Below, one piece after another: positions 55,398-63,726 of a stretch of DNA of 64,000 nucleotides. This DNA comes from GAS188 sp044445965 (GTDB lineage Bacteria > Pseudomonadota > Alphaproteobacteria > Rhizobiales > Beijerinckiaceae), in assembly GCA_044445965.1 (NCBI GenBank), contig JBIOEJ010000001.1:1-64000 (forward strand), in the 5' to 3' direction. The position numbers and the translations under genes are program-made. The notes under the pieces were generated by a model, which saw nothing but the letters and a program-made list of their open reading frames with translations, ran no database searches and had not been told where the DNA came from. The stretch's first letter is position 1. Each line of letters begins with the position of its first letter.

Positions 55398-55519
55398 ATC
55401 TTGAACGAGGCGCTCGAGCGCCGTGACGGGAAAGAACGATTGATGAGAATGTCTCGCGGCTATTGCCATTCAGAATGGCTGGTGGATATGTCGGCATTCT
55501 TTTGGTGCATTCGGACGGC

Positions 55520-56995
55520 ATGGCTGGCATGAGATCGAACGCCGTTGTCTCGGCGACCGCGGCGGCGGTTCTGGCCTTTGCCTGGGCTCCGGCTTTCGCC
55601 GATACCGGGCCTTGCGACGTGCCGCAAGGGCCGCCCCAATATCCCGACAAGTTCGATTGGAACGGCGGCACCTATCTCCTCGGCGACGCCGGCGGCGTAC
55701 GCGGCAAGGGGCAGGAGGCGGGCATCAACCTGTGCGCCTGGTTCAATGGCTCGGTCTACGACAATCCGCGCGGCGGGATCAAACACGGCGCCCTGGGAGA
55801 GGGGCAGATCTTCTCCTGGATCGATATCGATCTCGGCAAGTTCACAGGCCTCGATCCCCTCAAAGATACCTTCATGCACGCGGCGATGTGGGAGACATTC
55901 GGGCGCGCCATGACCTTTCGCGAGGTCGGCGCTTTCTCGACCGTCACCTTCTTCGAGCAGTTGTCCACGACGAGGCTCGCCACCTTCTGGGGGGAGAAGC
56001 GCTTCTTCGACGGCAAGCTGAGCATTCGCGCCGGCCAGCTCGACGTCGATGACGAGTTCATCATCTCGCCCACCGCCACCGCCTTCATCAACAGCACCTT
56101 CGGATTTCCGGGCTGGACCGCGGCCGATCTGCCGGGCGGCGGCGTCGCCTATCCGCTCTTCGGACCAGGAGCGCGGGTGAAGCTTGCTCCGACCGATGCC
56201 GTGACCTTGATGGCCGGCGCCTATACGGGCGATCCGGCCGGAAGAAGCAACCCCGTTCCCCAGCTCGCCAACCGCTTCGGCACGACCTTCAACCTGAACG
56301 CGGGGACATTCTGGATCGGAGAAGCGGCGTATTCCACCGCTTATCCGAATTCAGGCGTCTCGTTGCCTGGCACCTACAAGATCGGCGCGTGGTACGAGAC
56401 CGCGCATCGCTTCAACGACCTGCACATCGACAATTTCGGCATGTCGCTTGCCGATCCGAATTCGACCGGCGTGCCGAGGCGCTACGACAATGATTGGGGC
56501 GTCTACGCGATCATCGACCAAACGATCCTGCCGGGAGACAAGGACGGCGTCCACAAGCTTGCCTCCTTCGTGCGCGTCGGTGCGAGCCCCGGCAACCGCA
56601 ACCTCGTCAGCCTCTTCGTCGATGGCGGCCTCACTTTCACAGGGCTGATCCCATTTCGGCCGAGCGATCTCGTCGCCATAGGGGCGGTCTATGACCGGAT
56701 CAGCGACGCCGCCGGCGCGTTCGATCGCGACACCCGCCTCTTCGCAGCCGCCGCGGCGATCGCTGATCCATCTTCCTTCGTTTTTGCGCGAACCCCCTTC
56801 GCGCCGGTGCGCGATCAGGAGGTGATGGCCGAGGCGATCTACACCATCAATGTCACGCCCTATTGGACCGTGGATTTCGACGCCCAGCACTTCTTCCATC
56901 CCGGCGGCCACGTGCTCGTCACCACCGGTCCGAATGCAGGAAAGATCGCGAAGGACGCGACGGTGTTCGGCCTCAACACGCAGATCAAATTCTAA
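55520..56995 (+). CDS. Carbohydrate-selective porin, OprB-like
   Basis: A 491-residue outer-membrane protein with a signal peptide (AVVSATAAAVLAFAWAPAFA). Motifs are of the OprB family: DWNGGTYLLGDAGG, WIDIDLGKFTGLDPLKDTF, then RAGQLDVDDEFIISPTATAF, and GASPGNRNLVSLFVDGGL. It ends FGLNTQIKF, the terminal aromatic needed for barrel insertion. The start is uncertain between 55520 and 55529. No sugar transporter genes are adjacent. Downstream is the convergent TAXI protein gene. Confidence 0.85.
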   Translation: MAGMRSNAVVSATAAAVLAFAWAPAFADTGPCDVPQGPPQYPDKFDWNGGTYLLGDAGGVRGKGQEAGINLCAWFNGSVYDNPRGGIKHGALGEGQIFSWIDIDLGKFTGLDPLKDTFMHAAMWETFGRAMTFREVGAFSTVTFFEQLSTTRLATFWGEKRFFDGKLSIRAGQLDVDDEFIISPTATAFINSTFGFPGWTAADLPGGGVAYPLFGPGARVKLAPTDAVTLMAGAYTGDPAGRSNPVPQLANRFGTTFNLNAGTFWIGEAAYSTAYPNSGVSLPGTYKIGAWYETAHRFNDLHIDNFGMSLADPNSTGVPRRYDNDWGVYAIIDQTILPGDKDGVHKLASFVRVGASPGNRNLVSLFVDGGLTFTGLIPFRPSDLVAIGAVYDRISDAAGAFDRDTRLFAAAAAIADPSSFVFARTPFAPVRDQEVMAEAIYTINVTPYWTVDFDAQHFFHPGGHVLVTTGPNAGKIAKDATVFGLNTQIKF

Positions 56996-57068
56996 AAAAC
57001 GCGGGCGCTCGTTCTCGCGCTTCCGGAGTGTTGGCGGGGCGCGCCGGCGGTGCACCTATGAGCCCTGG

Positions 57069-58487
57069 TCAGCCATGCGTAGATGCCTGCCCATCGCCGC
57101 CTCCCCCTTGGCGGTCGGCTCGGCGTATCAGGCTTTGCAGGCGCATATCGAGGGAATCGCGCACCAGTTGGTATGCGAGCCGGAAGGCGTCCATGCCGTC
57201 GTCGCTGACGGTGCCGTCCTTGAGCCCTACCAAGACGCGCTTCAGAAGGGCCTCGACCTCATCCTGAATCGCTTCCAGCGCCTCGACCGAGCTCGCCTCG
57301 TCGATCTTTTCCCCGATCTCTATGACCGCGGTCGAGAGCTCCACCGCCGGCGTCGGCCTGATGCGCGTGACGGCCGAATAAAGGCCCGCGAAGATCGAGG
57401 CGATGATGCTGCCGCTGCCCATCGCCAGGTAGAAGATGTCGCTGTAGCGATCGAAGAAGGTCTTCGTGTCGTCATTGATATATTGGGCAGCGCCCGGATG
57501 AGCGACGATGAAGGCGTCCTTGTCGGTATCGGCGGGTTCGATCTTGGTTGCGAATTCCCTCTCGATCGCAAGGTCGGCCTTGTTCTCGTACAATACGCGT
57601 GCGAGCTCGCTGACGGTCGCCTCGGATAGCTTGTCGCGCGCCACCAGCATCCATTCGAGGCCGACCGTGTCGAGATCATCGTCGGGAATGAGCGGCGCGG
57701 CCGAGAGCAGCCCGGCCTCGAGCGTTTCGGCGAAGGTGCCCGGGCTCTTGCGTTCAATGGCCTTGGCTTCGGCGACCGGGTCGAGCGTGAAGCCGCCGGG
57801 ACGCTTTGCCAGCTCCTTATAGCGCTTATCGCTTGCGATCCTCGACAAGGGCTCGAGCGTTATGACCGCCTGATAGGCGCCGGGGGCGAGAAGCTTGTCG
57901 AGGGCGGCCTCCGGAGGCTGCGCCTCGATCGTCATGCCGGTCGTCGAGATATCGGAGAGTTCGAGCAGTCGCCGCAAGAAGCTCTCATTGCTCCCGTCCG
58001 CGCCGATGACCGCGATTTTCTTGCCGCGCAGGTCGGCGAGCGCCTTGATCTTGCTGCCTTTCGGGCCAAGCATGAGCAGCACCTCATGCTCCAGGATGGC
58101 CACGGCACGCGCGTGATTTGGGACCTTGGCGTCGGTTCGCAGCACGGCGAGGTCGGCTTGCCCGCGACCGAGGCGGTTCAGCGCCTGGGCGGCATCAGGC
58201 GCCGGCACGACCGAGACGCGCAGAGTGCGGCTGTTATCGGCGAGCACCGCGGCGAGGTTTGCCGCGAATTTCGCCTCGATGCCTCCCTCCGGGCCGGCAA
58301 CGAAGGTCAGGGTGGTGGCGTGACCGATCCAGGCGCGTGCGGCCCAGACGGTAAGCCCGGTCAGGATCAGCGTGAGGAAAGCGAAGAGCACGATCTGCGT
58401 GCGATTGCCGATCGGTGCACGCGTGTTGGCCATCGCCTTGCGGGCAGTGATCAGCGTAACGGCGCGACGGCCGGAGAGGGAGCCCAT
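57069..58487 (-). CDS. Membrane-anchored TAXI-family solute-binding protein
   Basis: A 472-residue protein with an N-terminal membrane helix (LFAFLTLILTGLTVWAARAW), a periplasmic TAXI-type binding domain (FVAGPEGGIEAKFAANLAAV, DLRGKKIAVIGADGSNE), and a second helix about residues 352-375 (LAMGSGSIIASIFAGLYSA). A helical cytoplasmic tail follows, rich in Glu/Ala (EALEAIQDEVEALLKRVL). Usual TAXI proteins are soluble and work with DctM/DctQ membrane parts; none is here. It starts 12 bp after the MFS gene on the same strand. So it may be a sensor or an adaptor. Confidence 0.85.
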   Translation of the reverse strand: MGSLSGRRAVTLITARKAMANTRAPIGNRTQIVLFAFLTLILTGLTVWAARAWIGHATTLTFVAGPEGGIEAKFAANLAAVLADNSRTLRVSVVPAPDAAQALNRLGRGQADLAVLRTDAKVPNHARAVAILEHEVLLMLGPKGSKIKALADLRGKKIAVIGADGSNESFLRRLLELSDISTTGMTIEAQPPEAALDKLLAPGAYQAVITLEPLSRIASDKRYKELAKRPGGFTLDPVAEAKAIERKSPGTFAETLEAGLLSAAPLIPDDDLDTVGLEWMLVARDKLSEATVSELARVLYENKADLAIEREFATKIEPADTDKDAFIVAHPGAAQYINDDTKTFFDRYSDIFYLAMGSGSIIASIFAGLYSAVTRIRPTPAVELSTAVIEIGEKIDEASSVEALEAIQDEVEALLKRVLVGLKDGTVSDDGMDAFRLAYQLVRDSLDMRLQSLIRRADRQGGGGDGQASTHG

Positions 58488-58498
58488 GGCTTTGGTCC

Positions 58499-59965
58499 TC
58501 AGCCTGTCGGCTCGTCCCGCATGGCGCGCTGGATGGGGATGAGCCAGCTCGTGGCGAAAGCCAGGATGGCGAGCGCCAGAACGCCCCAATAGGTCAGGTG
58601 CAGCGCCTGGGCGAGGACGCCCCGCAAGAGCGGATCGCCGGCCGTGTCCGATAAGCCGGACGGGCGTTCCAGCACCTCGCGCATCCGACCCGCGGTTTCG
58701 CCGCTCGCGAAGCGGGCGATGCCGATATTGAGGATGGCGCCGAGAAAGGTCGCGCCGAGCGTCGTTCCGAGGCTGCGGGCGAAGATGTTGGAGGCGGTCG
58801 CGCTGCCCCGCATCGACCATTCGACGCTGTCCTGGATCAGCACGATCGAGGTGAGGCTCAACAATCCCATGCCGGAGCCCATCACGAAGGACCCGACACC
58901 TGCAAGCGCAGGGTGGCTTTGCGGCGTCAGCAACAAGAGGAGCGTCGCCCCGAGCGGGAACAGCAGGCTGCCGCCGCGCAAGGTGTTGCGGATGCCGAAG
59001 GCTCGGTAGAGGCGGCTGGAGAAGGTCACTGCGAGCGGCCAGCCGACGACCAGCATGGTCAAGGTGAAGCCCGCGACGATCGGCGAGCGCCCCAAGACCC
59101 CCTGCACATAGAGCGGCAGGATGGTGGTCAGCCCGATCAGCGCCATGCCGGCGAGCAGGCTCGCCGAGTTGCAGGTCGCGATCAGCCGCCGGCTCCAGAG
59201 AGAGAGCGAGATCATCGGCTCGGCGGCGCGTCCTTCATGCCACAGGAACAGGGCGGTGCTCGCCGCGAACAGCAGGCCCAGCGCCGAAAGCGTCGCGGCC
59301 GAGGCGCTGGTCTCGGTCAGGATGATCAACAGCGACACCACGGCGACCGAGAACAGCGCCGCGCCCAGATAATCGATGTTTCGCCCGCGATGCTCGACCG
59401 TCTCGTGCAGGAACAGCATGAAGCCGGCGATGGCGAGGAAGCCGATCGGAATATTCACCCAGAAGATCCAGGCCCATGAGACATTGTCGACGATGATGCC
59501 GCCGGCGAGCGGCCCGACCACCCCGGATATCCCCCAGACGCTCGCCAGGAAGCCCTGTATCTTGCCGCGCTCCTCGAGCGTGTAGAGGTCGCCGATCACC
59601 GTCATCGTGACGGGCTGGATGGCGCCGGCGCCGAGCCCTTGCAGCAGCCGGAAGAGGATGAGGGAGGGCATCGACCAGGCGAAACCGCACAAAAGCGAAG
59701 CGAACAGGAAGAACAGGATGCCGCCGATCAAGATGGGCTTGCGGCCGAAAATGTCGGACAGCTTTCCGTAGATCACCGTCATCGTGGTTTGCGCGAGCAG
59801 GAAGGCCGAGAACACCCAGCTGTAATAGGCGAAGCCGCCGAGCTCGCCGACGATGCGCGGCATGGCGGTCGCAACGATGGTGGCCTCGATCGCACCCATG
59901 AAGGTCGCGAGCATGATCGAGGCCACGACGAGCGGCCGCCGGCTGCGAGGTGTTTGCGACGACAT
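58499..59965 (-). CDS. MFS drug:H+ antiporter, DHA2 (14-TM) family
   Basis: A 488-residue exporter with 14 helices. Motif A equivalents GKLSDIFGRKP, and motif C-like GISGVVGPLAGG are present; MLATFMGAIEATIVATAMP at the start is DHA2-typical. Substrate unknown. Met at 59965 is the chosen start. It precedes the TAXI protein gene by 12 bp, likely co-transcribed. Confidence 0.92.
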   Translation of the reverse strand: MSSQTPRSRRPLVVASIMLATFMGAIEATIVATAMPRIVGELGGFAYYSWVFSAFLLAQTTMTVIYGKLSDIFGRKPILIGGILFFLFASLLCGFAWSMPSLILFRLLQGLGAGAIQPVTMTVIGDLYTLEERGKIQGFLASVWGISGVVGPLAGGIIVDNVSWAWIFWVNIPIGFLAIAGFMLFLHETVEHRGRNIDYLGAALFSVAVVSLLIILTETSASAATLSALGLLFAASTALFLWHEGRAAEPMISLSLWSRRLIATCNSASLLAGMALIGLTTILPLYVQGVLGRSPIVAGFTLTMLVVGWPLAVTFSSRLYRAFGIRNTLRGGSLLFPLGATLLLLLTPQSHPALAGVGSFVMGSGMGLLSLTSIVLIQDSVEWSMRGSATASNIFARSLGTTLGATFLGAILNIGIARFASGETAGRMREVLERPSGLSDTAGDPLLRGVLAQALHLTYWGVLALAILAFATSWLIPIQRAMRDEPTG

Positions 59966-60149
59966 GAGGCCCCCATATGCGGCTGTGGGCCGGGCCGGCC
60001 AAGCCCTTGGGTCTGATACTCCTCGGGTCCGACAGCCCTTGGGTGCGGAGCCGATCGGCGCAAGCCTTATCGCAGGCTTGCGGCCAATTCGGCAACCTCG
60101 CGCACGCAAGGCTTAAGAGATCCGGCTGGAATGCGAGCAGGCGCGCCCT

Positions 60150-60220
60150 GTGCAGCGAATCCGAAATTCGCATCACATTGGAGCAACGCGCGGGGCGAAT
60201 TTCGGATTCAAAAGCTGCAC
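60150..60220. repeat. Long hairpin 1 (perfect 15-bp stem)
   Basis: GAATCCGAAATTCGC (60157-60171) pairs perfectly with GCGAATTTCGGATTC (60195-60209), and outer arms GTGCAGC (60150-60156) and GCTGCAC (60214-60220) extend the stem with a small A bulge. The loop is about 23 bases. Not followed by a T run. Confidence 0.85.
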
Positions 60221-60238
60221 TAGCAAGTTATTGTTTCT

Positions 60239-60314
60239 AGTGTGGTTTTCGAATTTGAAGTGCCTACGGCGCGCATGCCATCCATGTGATAGGGAACTTC
60301 AAATTCACCACACT
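60239..60314. repeat. Long hairpin 2
   Basis: AGTGTGGT...AATTTGAAGT (60239-60262) pairs with ACTTCAAATT...ACCACACT (60296-60314), with a three-base insertion in one arm. Loop about 33 bases. It begins 18 bp after hairpin 1. Confidence 0.8.
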
Positions 60315-60530
60315 GGCCGATCGCCTCACCGGCACGGCTCAGAAGCGCGGCGGGAACCTCAAAGAATTGCGAGACCTTCGCGGACCACATTGTATGCCCG
60401 CGCGTGATCGCACCGCCCGGCGGACATGACAAGAGATCCCCTGCCGAAAATTCCGCAAAGTCTCGCCTGCAGGATAAGGAAGAAGGCGCCGGCGCACAGA
60501 AGAGGGCGCCGGCTCCATGGTGGAGGAGGC

Positions 60531-61637
60531 CTACGAGGCCGGGCTCGTCACCTTGAAGTCGCTGAACTTCCAAGTGTCGCGCTGCGTCTTCTCGGATTCC
60601 GCCCGCAAGCCGACCCGACCGCCGCCGTCCGGCACCTGAGCCTTGGCGGTCGCGAACTTCACGCCGTTGATATACGCGGTGACGTTGTTGCCGCTGGTCG
60701 TGACGCGCAACTGGTTCTTGTCGCCGGGCTGGGTCTTGATTCCCTCCGCCTTCCGGTAGGCGACGACCGAAATATATTTGCCTTTGACTTTCCGCAGGAT
60801 GGCTGCGGTGCCGTCCGGCGCGAAGTTGAAGGTATAGAAATTGCTGTAGTCTTGCGCCCAGAAGACCAGGCCGCCGGCGATATCGCCTGCGCTCTTCAAC
60901 TTGTTCGGCACTTGCGCGGTCACGCACATTTGAAAGTCGTCGAAGGTCAAGCCGCCATATAGCACCGTATAGCCCCCGTTGGGGTCGGCCTTGATCTTCA
61001 CCTTGCCGTCCTCGACGGTCACGGCGTCCGCGCCGGCGTCGGTGCCCCAAGTATCGTCGACCTGCCGGAAGTCGTCGCTCAAGAGCACTTTCCCGCTGCA
61101 CGTCGCGGCGCCGGGCTCTGCAACGACGGTCGGCGCCGCCGCCGGGGCTGCGGCGGGCGCCGCCACCGGGGCCGCGGCGGGCGCCGGCGTCGCGGCGGGT
61201 GCCGGCGTCGCGGCGGGTGCCGGCGTCGCGGCGGGTGCCGGCGTCGCGACCGGCGTCGGCGCTGGTCCCGGCCCCGGCACCGCATCCGGCCCGGTCTTGA
61301 AGAGGACCGCGACCTCCGCCATCTCCTTCGCGGCGACCCAGTTGGGCGCACCCGTCTTCCAGACGAGCGTTTCCGGTGTAATTGCGCCGGCGGCAATCTT
61401 CGCCCGAATCTCGGCGAGCGTTACGGGACCGACGGGCTTGCCGCCGGCGCCGTAATAAAACTGCGCGGCAGGCGGCTGGGGCAGCGGCGGCGGCGCCGCC
61501 GCCGGCAAGGGCGGGGGCGCTTGCGCGAGGAGGATCGGCATGCCGGCTGTCATCCGCGACGTCTGAGCCTCGGACGATGAAGGGGCGAACGCCAGCAACG
61601 CTGCGAAAAACGCGGTGAGAGTGGGTAAGGTCGCCAT
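60531..61637 (-). CDS. Secreted GYF-2-domain protein with lectin-like C-terminal module
   Basis: A 368-residue protein with signal peptide (LTAFFAALLAFAPSSSEAQT). After a proline-rich stretch comes a GYF-2 domain (FYYGAGGKPVGPVTLAEIRA, VWKTGAPNWVAAKEM). An ATPAPA-repeat linker follows (18-bp DNA tandem repeat), and a C-terminal beta-rich module with DIAGGLVFWAQDYSNFYTF and WKFSDFKVTS, like 3-keto-disaccharide hydrolase/concanavalin-like domains. GYF-2 domains are usually cytoplasmic or membrane-proximal, so a secreted fusion is unusual. Function unknown. Confidence 0.8.
   Translation of the reverse strand: MATLPTLTAFFAALLAFAPSSSEAQTSRMTAGMPILLAQAPPPLPAAAPPPLPQPPAAQFYYGAGGKPVGPVTLAEIRAKIAAGAITPETLVWKTGAPNWVAAKEMAEVAVLFKTGPDAVPGPGPAPTPVATPAPAATPAPAATPAPAATPAPAAAPVAAPAAAPAAAPTVVAEPGAATCSGKVLLSDDFRQVDDTWGTDAGADAVTVEDGKVKIKADPNGGYTVLYGGLTFDDFQMCVTAQVPNKLKSAGDIAGGLVFWAQDYSNFYTFNFAPDGTAAILRKVKGKYISVVAYRKAEGIKTQPGDKNQLRVTTSGNNVTAYINGVKFATAKAQVPDGGGRVGLRAESEKTQRDTWKFSDFKVTSPAS
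61177..61248. repeat. 18-bp tandem repeat, four units, in the linker coding region
   Basis: Unit GCGGGTGCCGGCGTCGCG repeats at 61195, 61213 and 61231 without change; the first unit at 61177 has one base different. In the gene (minus strand) each encodes six residues of the Ala-Thr-Pro-Ala-Pro-Ala type. Identical units suggest recent expansion by slippage. Confidence 0.92.
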
Positions 61638-62095
61638 GTCGCTCTCCGTGAGACAAAAGACAATCCCGCGACACCGGATTGCCGGCCCGCGGACCTAGCT
61701 TCTCATGATATCCGCACTGCGGGGTCGTGCACCAGGGGTCATGGCGCCGAGTTCGGCCAATCGGAACCGCGCGCCTGGCGGTCATCGTGGCGCAAGCTCG
61801 AGCCTATGATTTCACGAAAGCTACCAGGAGGACTGCGATTTGTCCGTCTGGGCTAATCGGCGAGTAATTCGCTACCGCTATTGCTGGGGCAGCACGAGAG
61901 GGTGAAGTTGTTCCGCCACTCACGGGCTGTGAGCCGGCCGGGATCCCCTCTTATTCCCGGTCGGCTCGCCTCACCGCGGGATCGCCGCGAAGCCGAGCCC
62001 CTAAATTGAGGTTCGCGCAACGACATCGCACCGCAAGCGAGGCTGCGCGACCGGGCGCAGCCCCGAGAGTTATCGATGAGGCGCCAAACTGGCGA
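61638..62095. other. Gene-free stretch with one strong hairpin (61931-61967)
   Basis: GAGCCGGCCGGGA (61931-61943) pairs with TCCCGGTCGGCTC (61955-61967), 12 of 13 positions, loop 11 bases. No T tract follows, so terminator status is doubtful. The rest of the region has no supportable gene. Confidence 0.55.
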
Positions 62096-62362
62096 TCAGG
62101 CGGCTTTCGCCAGCGGGGCCGATGTTTCGAGCGCGTGCAGGTAGACATCGAGGAGCGTTACCTTCTCGTCGCGCTCCTTCTTGTCCTGCTTGCGCACCCG
62201 GATCACCTCTCGAAGGATCTTGACATCGAAGCCGCTGCCCTCGGCTTCGGTTTAGATGTCCTTCCGGTCTTCGGTCAGCCCCTTGATCTCCTCTTCGATC
62301 CGCTCGATGCGCTCGACGAAAGCGCGCAGCTGATCGCCCACGATCTCACCTGGTCCGCTCAT
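62096..62362 (-). pseudogene. gapR: GapR/DUF2312-family gene broken by an in-frame TAA
   Basis: Start ATG at 62362 has a perfect GAGGAGG site. The reading frame gives DQLRAFVERIERIEEEIKGL, then EDRKDI, then TAA at codon 37 (62254-62252), then continues in the same frame: TEAEGSGFDVKILREVIRVR, KQDKKERDEKVTLLDVYLHA, LETSAPLAKAA to TGA at 62096. The family normally has Tyr or Phe at the stop position (for example KDVYAEAKGNGFD), so a single base change of TAC or TAT would explain it. The full length (88 codons) matches GapR, a nucleoid protein that binds overtwisted DNA. Possibly a spare paralogue. Confidence 0.88.
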
Positions 62363-62568
62363 GGTATCCTCCTCGTCCAAATGCCCGCGGGAAAATTCGG
62401 GCATTGCGGCCAGCCGATCAAGGCGAGCCGACGAACGTGGTAAGCGGGGTATTAAAGGCAAAGGCATCCGATACCGATCGTCTCAGGCTGCAACAATCCG
62501 ACGCAATCGCCATTTATTCCAACATGGGGATCTCGGGATCTCCGAATAAGTGTTTGAAGGAGGCCATC

Positions 62569-63012
62569 ATGCGTAGGTCCATAGCTGCCTCGGCGACGGC
62601 GATCGCCTTCGGCGCCATGGTGGCGATCGGAGCGGGGGCACCGTCGGCCGCTCAGGTCGCGAGCCTCAGGTTCGGCGGGACCGGTCATCGGCTGATCCAG
62701 CTGAGCGGCGCGAGTAGCCGGCACTACGCAGCCCGTCATCGTTATGTGCGGCGCCATCGTGGTATCTCGACAGGGCCGATTGTACGGGGCGTGCTGGCGC
62801 AGCCCGGATATGGAGCCGCCCGGCCGACCTCGATCGGTCCGGCCCCCGGCTTGCCGGCGCCGCCGGCCTATGCGCCTCCCACCATGCAGCCGACGCCCCA
62901 ATATTATACGGTACCCGGCCTGTCGGCCTATTGTGCGAGCCGCTTCCGGACTTACGATCCTGGGACCAATACTCGCCAAGATGCCAGCGGGATTCGCCAT
63001 CCCTGTCCTTGA
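62569..63012 (+). CDS. BA14K-family secreted protein
   Basis: A 147-residue protein with a signal peptide (AASATAIAFGAMVAIGAGAP). His/Arg/Tyr-rich central part (ASSRHYAARHRYVRRHRG) then a proline-rich stretch and the family ending YCASRFRTYDPGTNTRQDAS, RHPCP. BA14K proteins are immunoreactive, possibly lectin-like, in Brucella and relatives. ATG at 62569 has GAAGGAGG upstream. The downstream 700 bp contains a decayed copy of its 3' half. Confidence 0.85.
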   Translation: MRRSIAASATAIAFGAMVAIGAGAPSAAQVASLRFGGTGHRLIQLSGASSRHYAARHRYVRRHRGISTGPIVRGVLAQPGYGAARPTSIGPAPGLPAPPAYAPPTMQPTPQYYTVPGLSAYCASRFRTYDPGTNTRQDASGIRHPCP

Positions 63013-63340
63013 GCGATAGCCTCGCGCGCCACGGTCTCGAGCCGGTGAAACGCTGACCGAAATCTTCGCGGGGAGGGGAGGTCGGTGCCCTGGCCGGAGG
63101 GGCGAACGATCGGTCATCAGTTCGCCCGCCCCTCTTGCCGATGCCCCTCGGTCGATCAGGATCGCGCTTTCGCGTCGCCACCCCGGGCAAAAAGAAAGCG
63201 CCTCGACCGCGAGGGGGGCTGGGGAGGGGGGTGCGATCGAGGCGCAAGCAGCACTACGCAGCTGCCAATTCATCTAAGCCCGACTTTGCCGCGGGCGTCA
63301 CGCTCCGCTGGTGGAACGCCATGCTGCGCAGACGGCGCAT

Positions 63341-63374
63341 TAACGTTAATCAGGAGCTAACGTTAATCAGGAGC
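63341..63374. repeat. 17-bp tandem repeat
   Basis: TAACGTTAATCAGGAGC occurs twice in tandem, 63341-63357 and 63358-63374, exactly. The first unit with its flank gives the 12-bp palindrome ATTAACGTTAAT (63339-63350). Confidence 0.9.
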
Positions 63375-63460
63375 CTTGGCCTTGTGCTCTGCGAGGGCGC
63401 TGCGGCCTTCAAAAAGGAGCGCCGTGGCTTTTCGGTTCAGGCGCAGACCGAGAAACCGCT

Positions 63461-63677
63461 CGGCCAACCTCGAATGGTCCTGCACCCGGCTTGCCATCGC
63501 CGCCGACCTATAAGCCTCCCCACCATGCAGCCGCCCGCCAATATCATACGGTTCCCGGCCTGACGGGCCTATTACGCGAGCCGCTTCCGCACCTGCGATC
63601 CCGCGGCCAACACATGCCAGGATTCTAGCGGGATTCGGCGTTCCTGCCCTTGAGGGATGGTCTCACGCGCCCTGCCT
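63461..63677 (+). pseudogene. Decayed duplicate of the BA14K gene 3' half
   Basis: From CGGCCAACCTCGAATGGTCC onward this stretch aligns with 62821-63030, including the matching pieces of PGLP-type linker and AYYASRFRTCDP-like end. It contains in-frame stops (TAA near 63511, TGA after TTCCCGGCC near 63561) and small deletions. The homology continues beyond the original stop codon, so the duplication included flanking DNA. Confidence 0.75.
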
Positions 63678-63726
63678 GGCCTGCCTTGAAGCTACGGCGC
63701 CCTTTTCATTTGGCGGTGCCGGCCAT

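Larger units (their letters stand above)
59966..60530. other. Gene-free stretch with two long hairpins
   Basis: Between the MFS gene and the GYF-2 protein gene. Besides the two large inverted repeats annotated separately, no open frame with convincing start and codon use is found. Part may hold the MFS promoter. Direct short repeats TTGGGT near 60005-60050 are minor. Confidence 0.45.
63013..63726. other. Region between BA14K and RraA with decayed duplicate and repeats
   Basis: No intact gene is supported. It contains a tandem 17-bp repeat (63341-63374) and the decayed BA14K copy (63461-63677). An open frame covering 63135-63563 is composed of unrelated-looking segments plus part of the decayed copy and is not credible as a gene. 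Confidence 0.6.

Noticed and set aside
61177..61248. CRISPR-like short tandem repeats.
   Set aside because: Units are contiguous without spacers and encode an Ala-Pro linker.
63135..63563. An open frame of about 142 codons between BA14K and RraA.
   Set aside because: It runs through tandem repeats and into a decayed BA14K copy, with no signal or motif.
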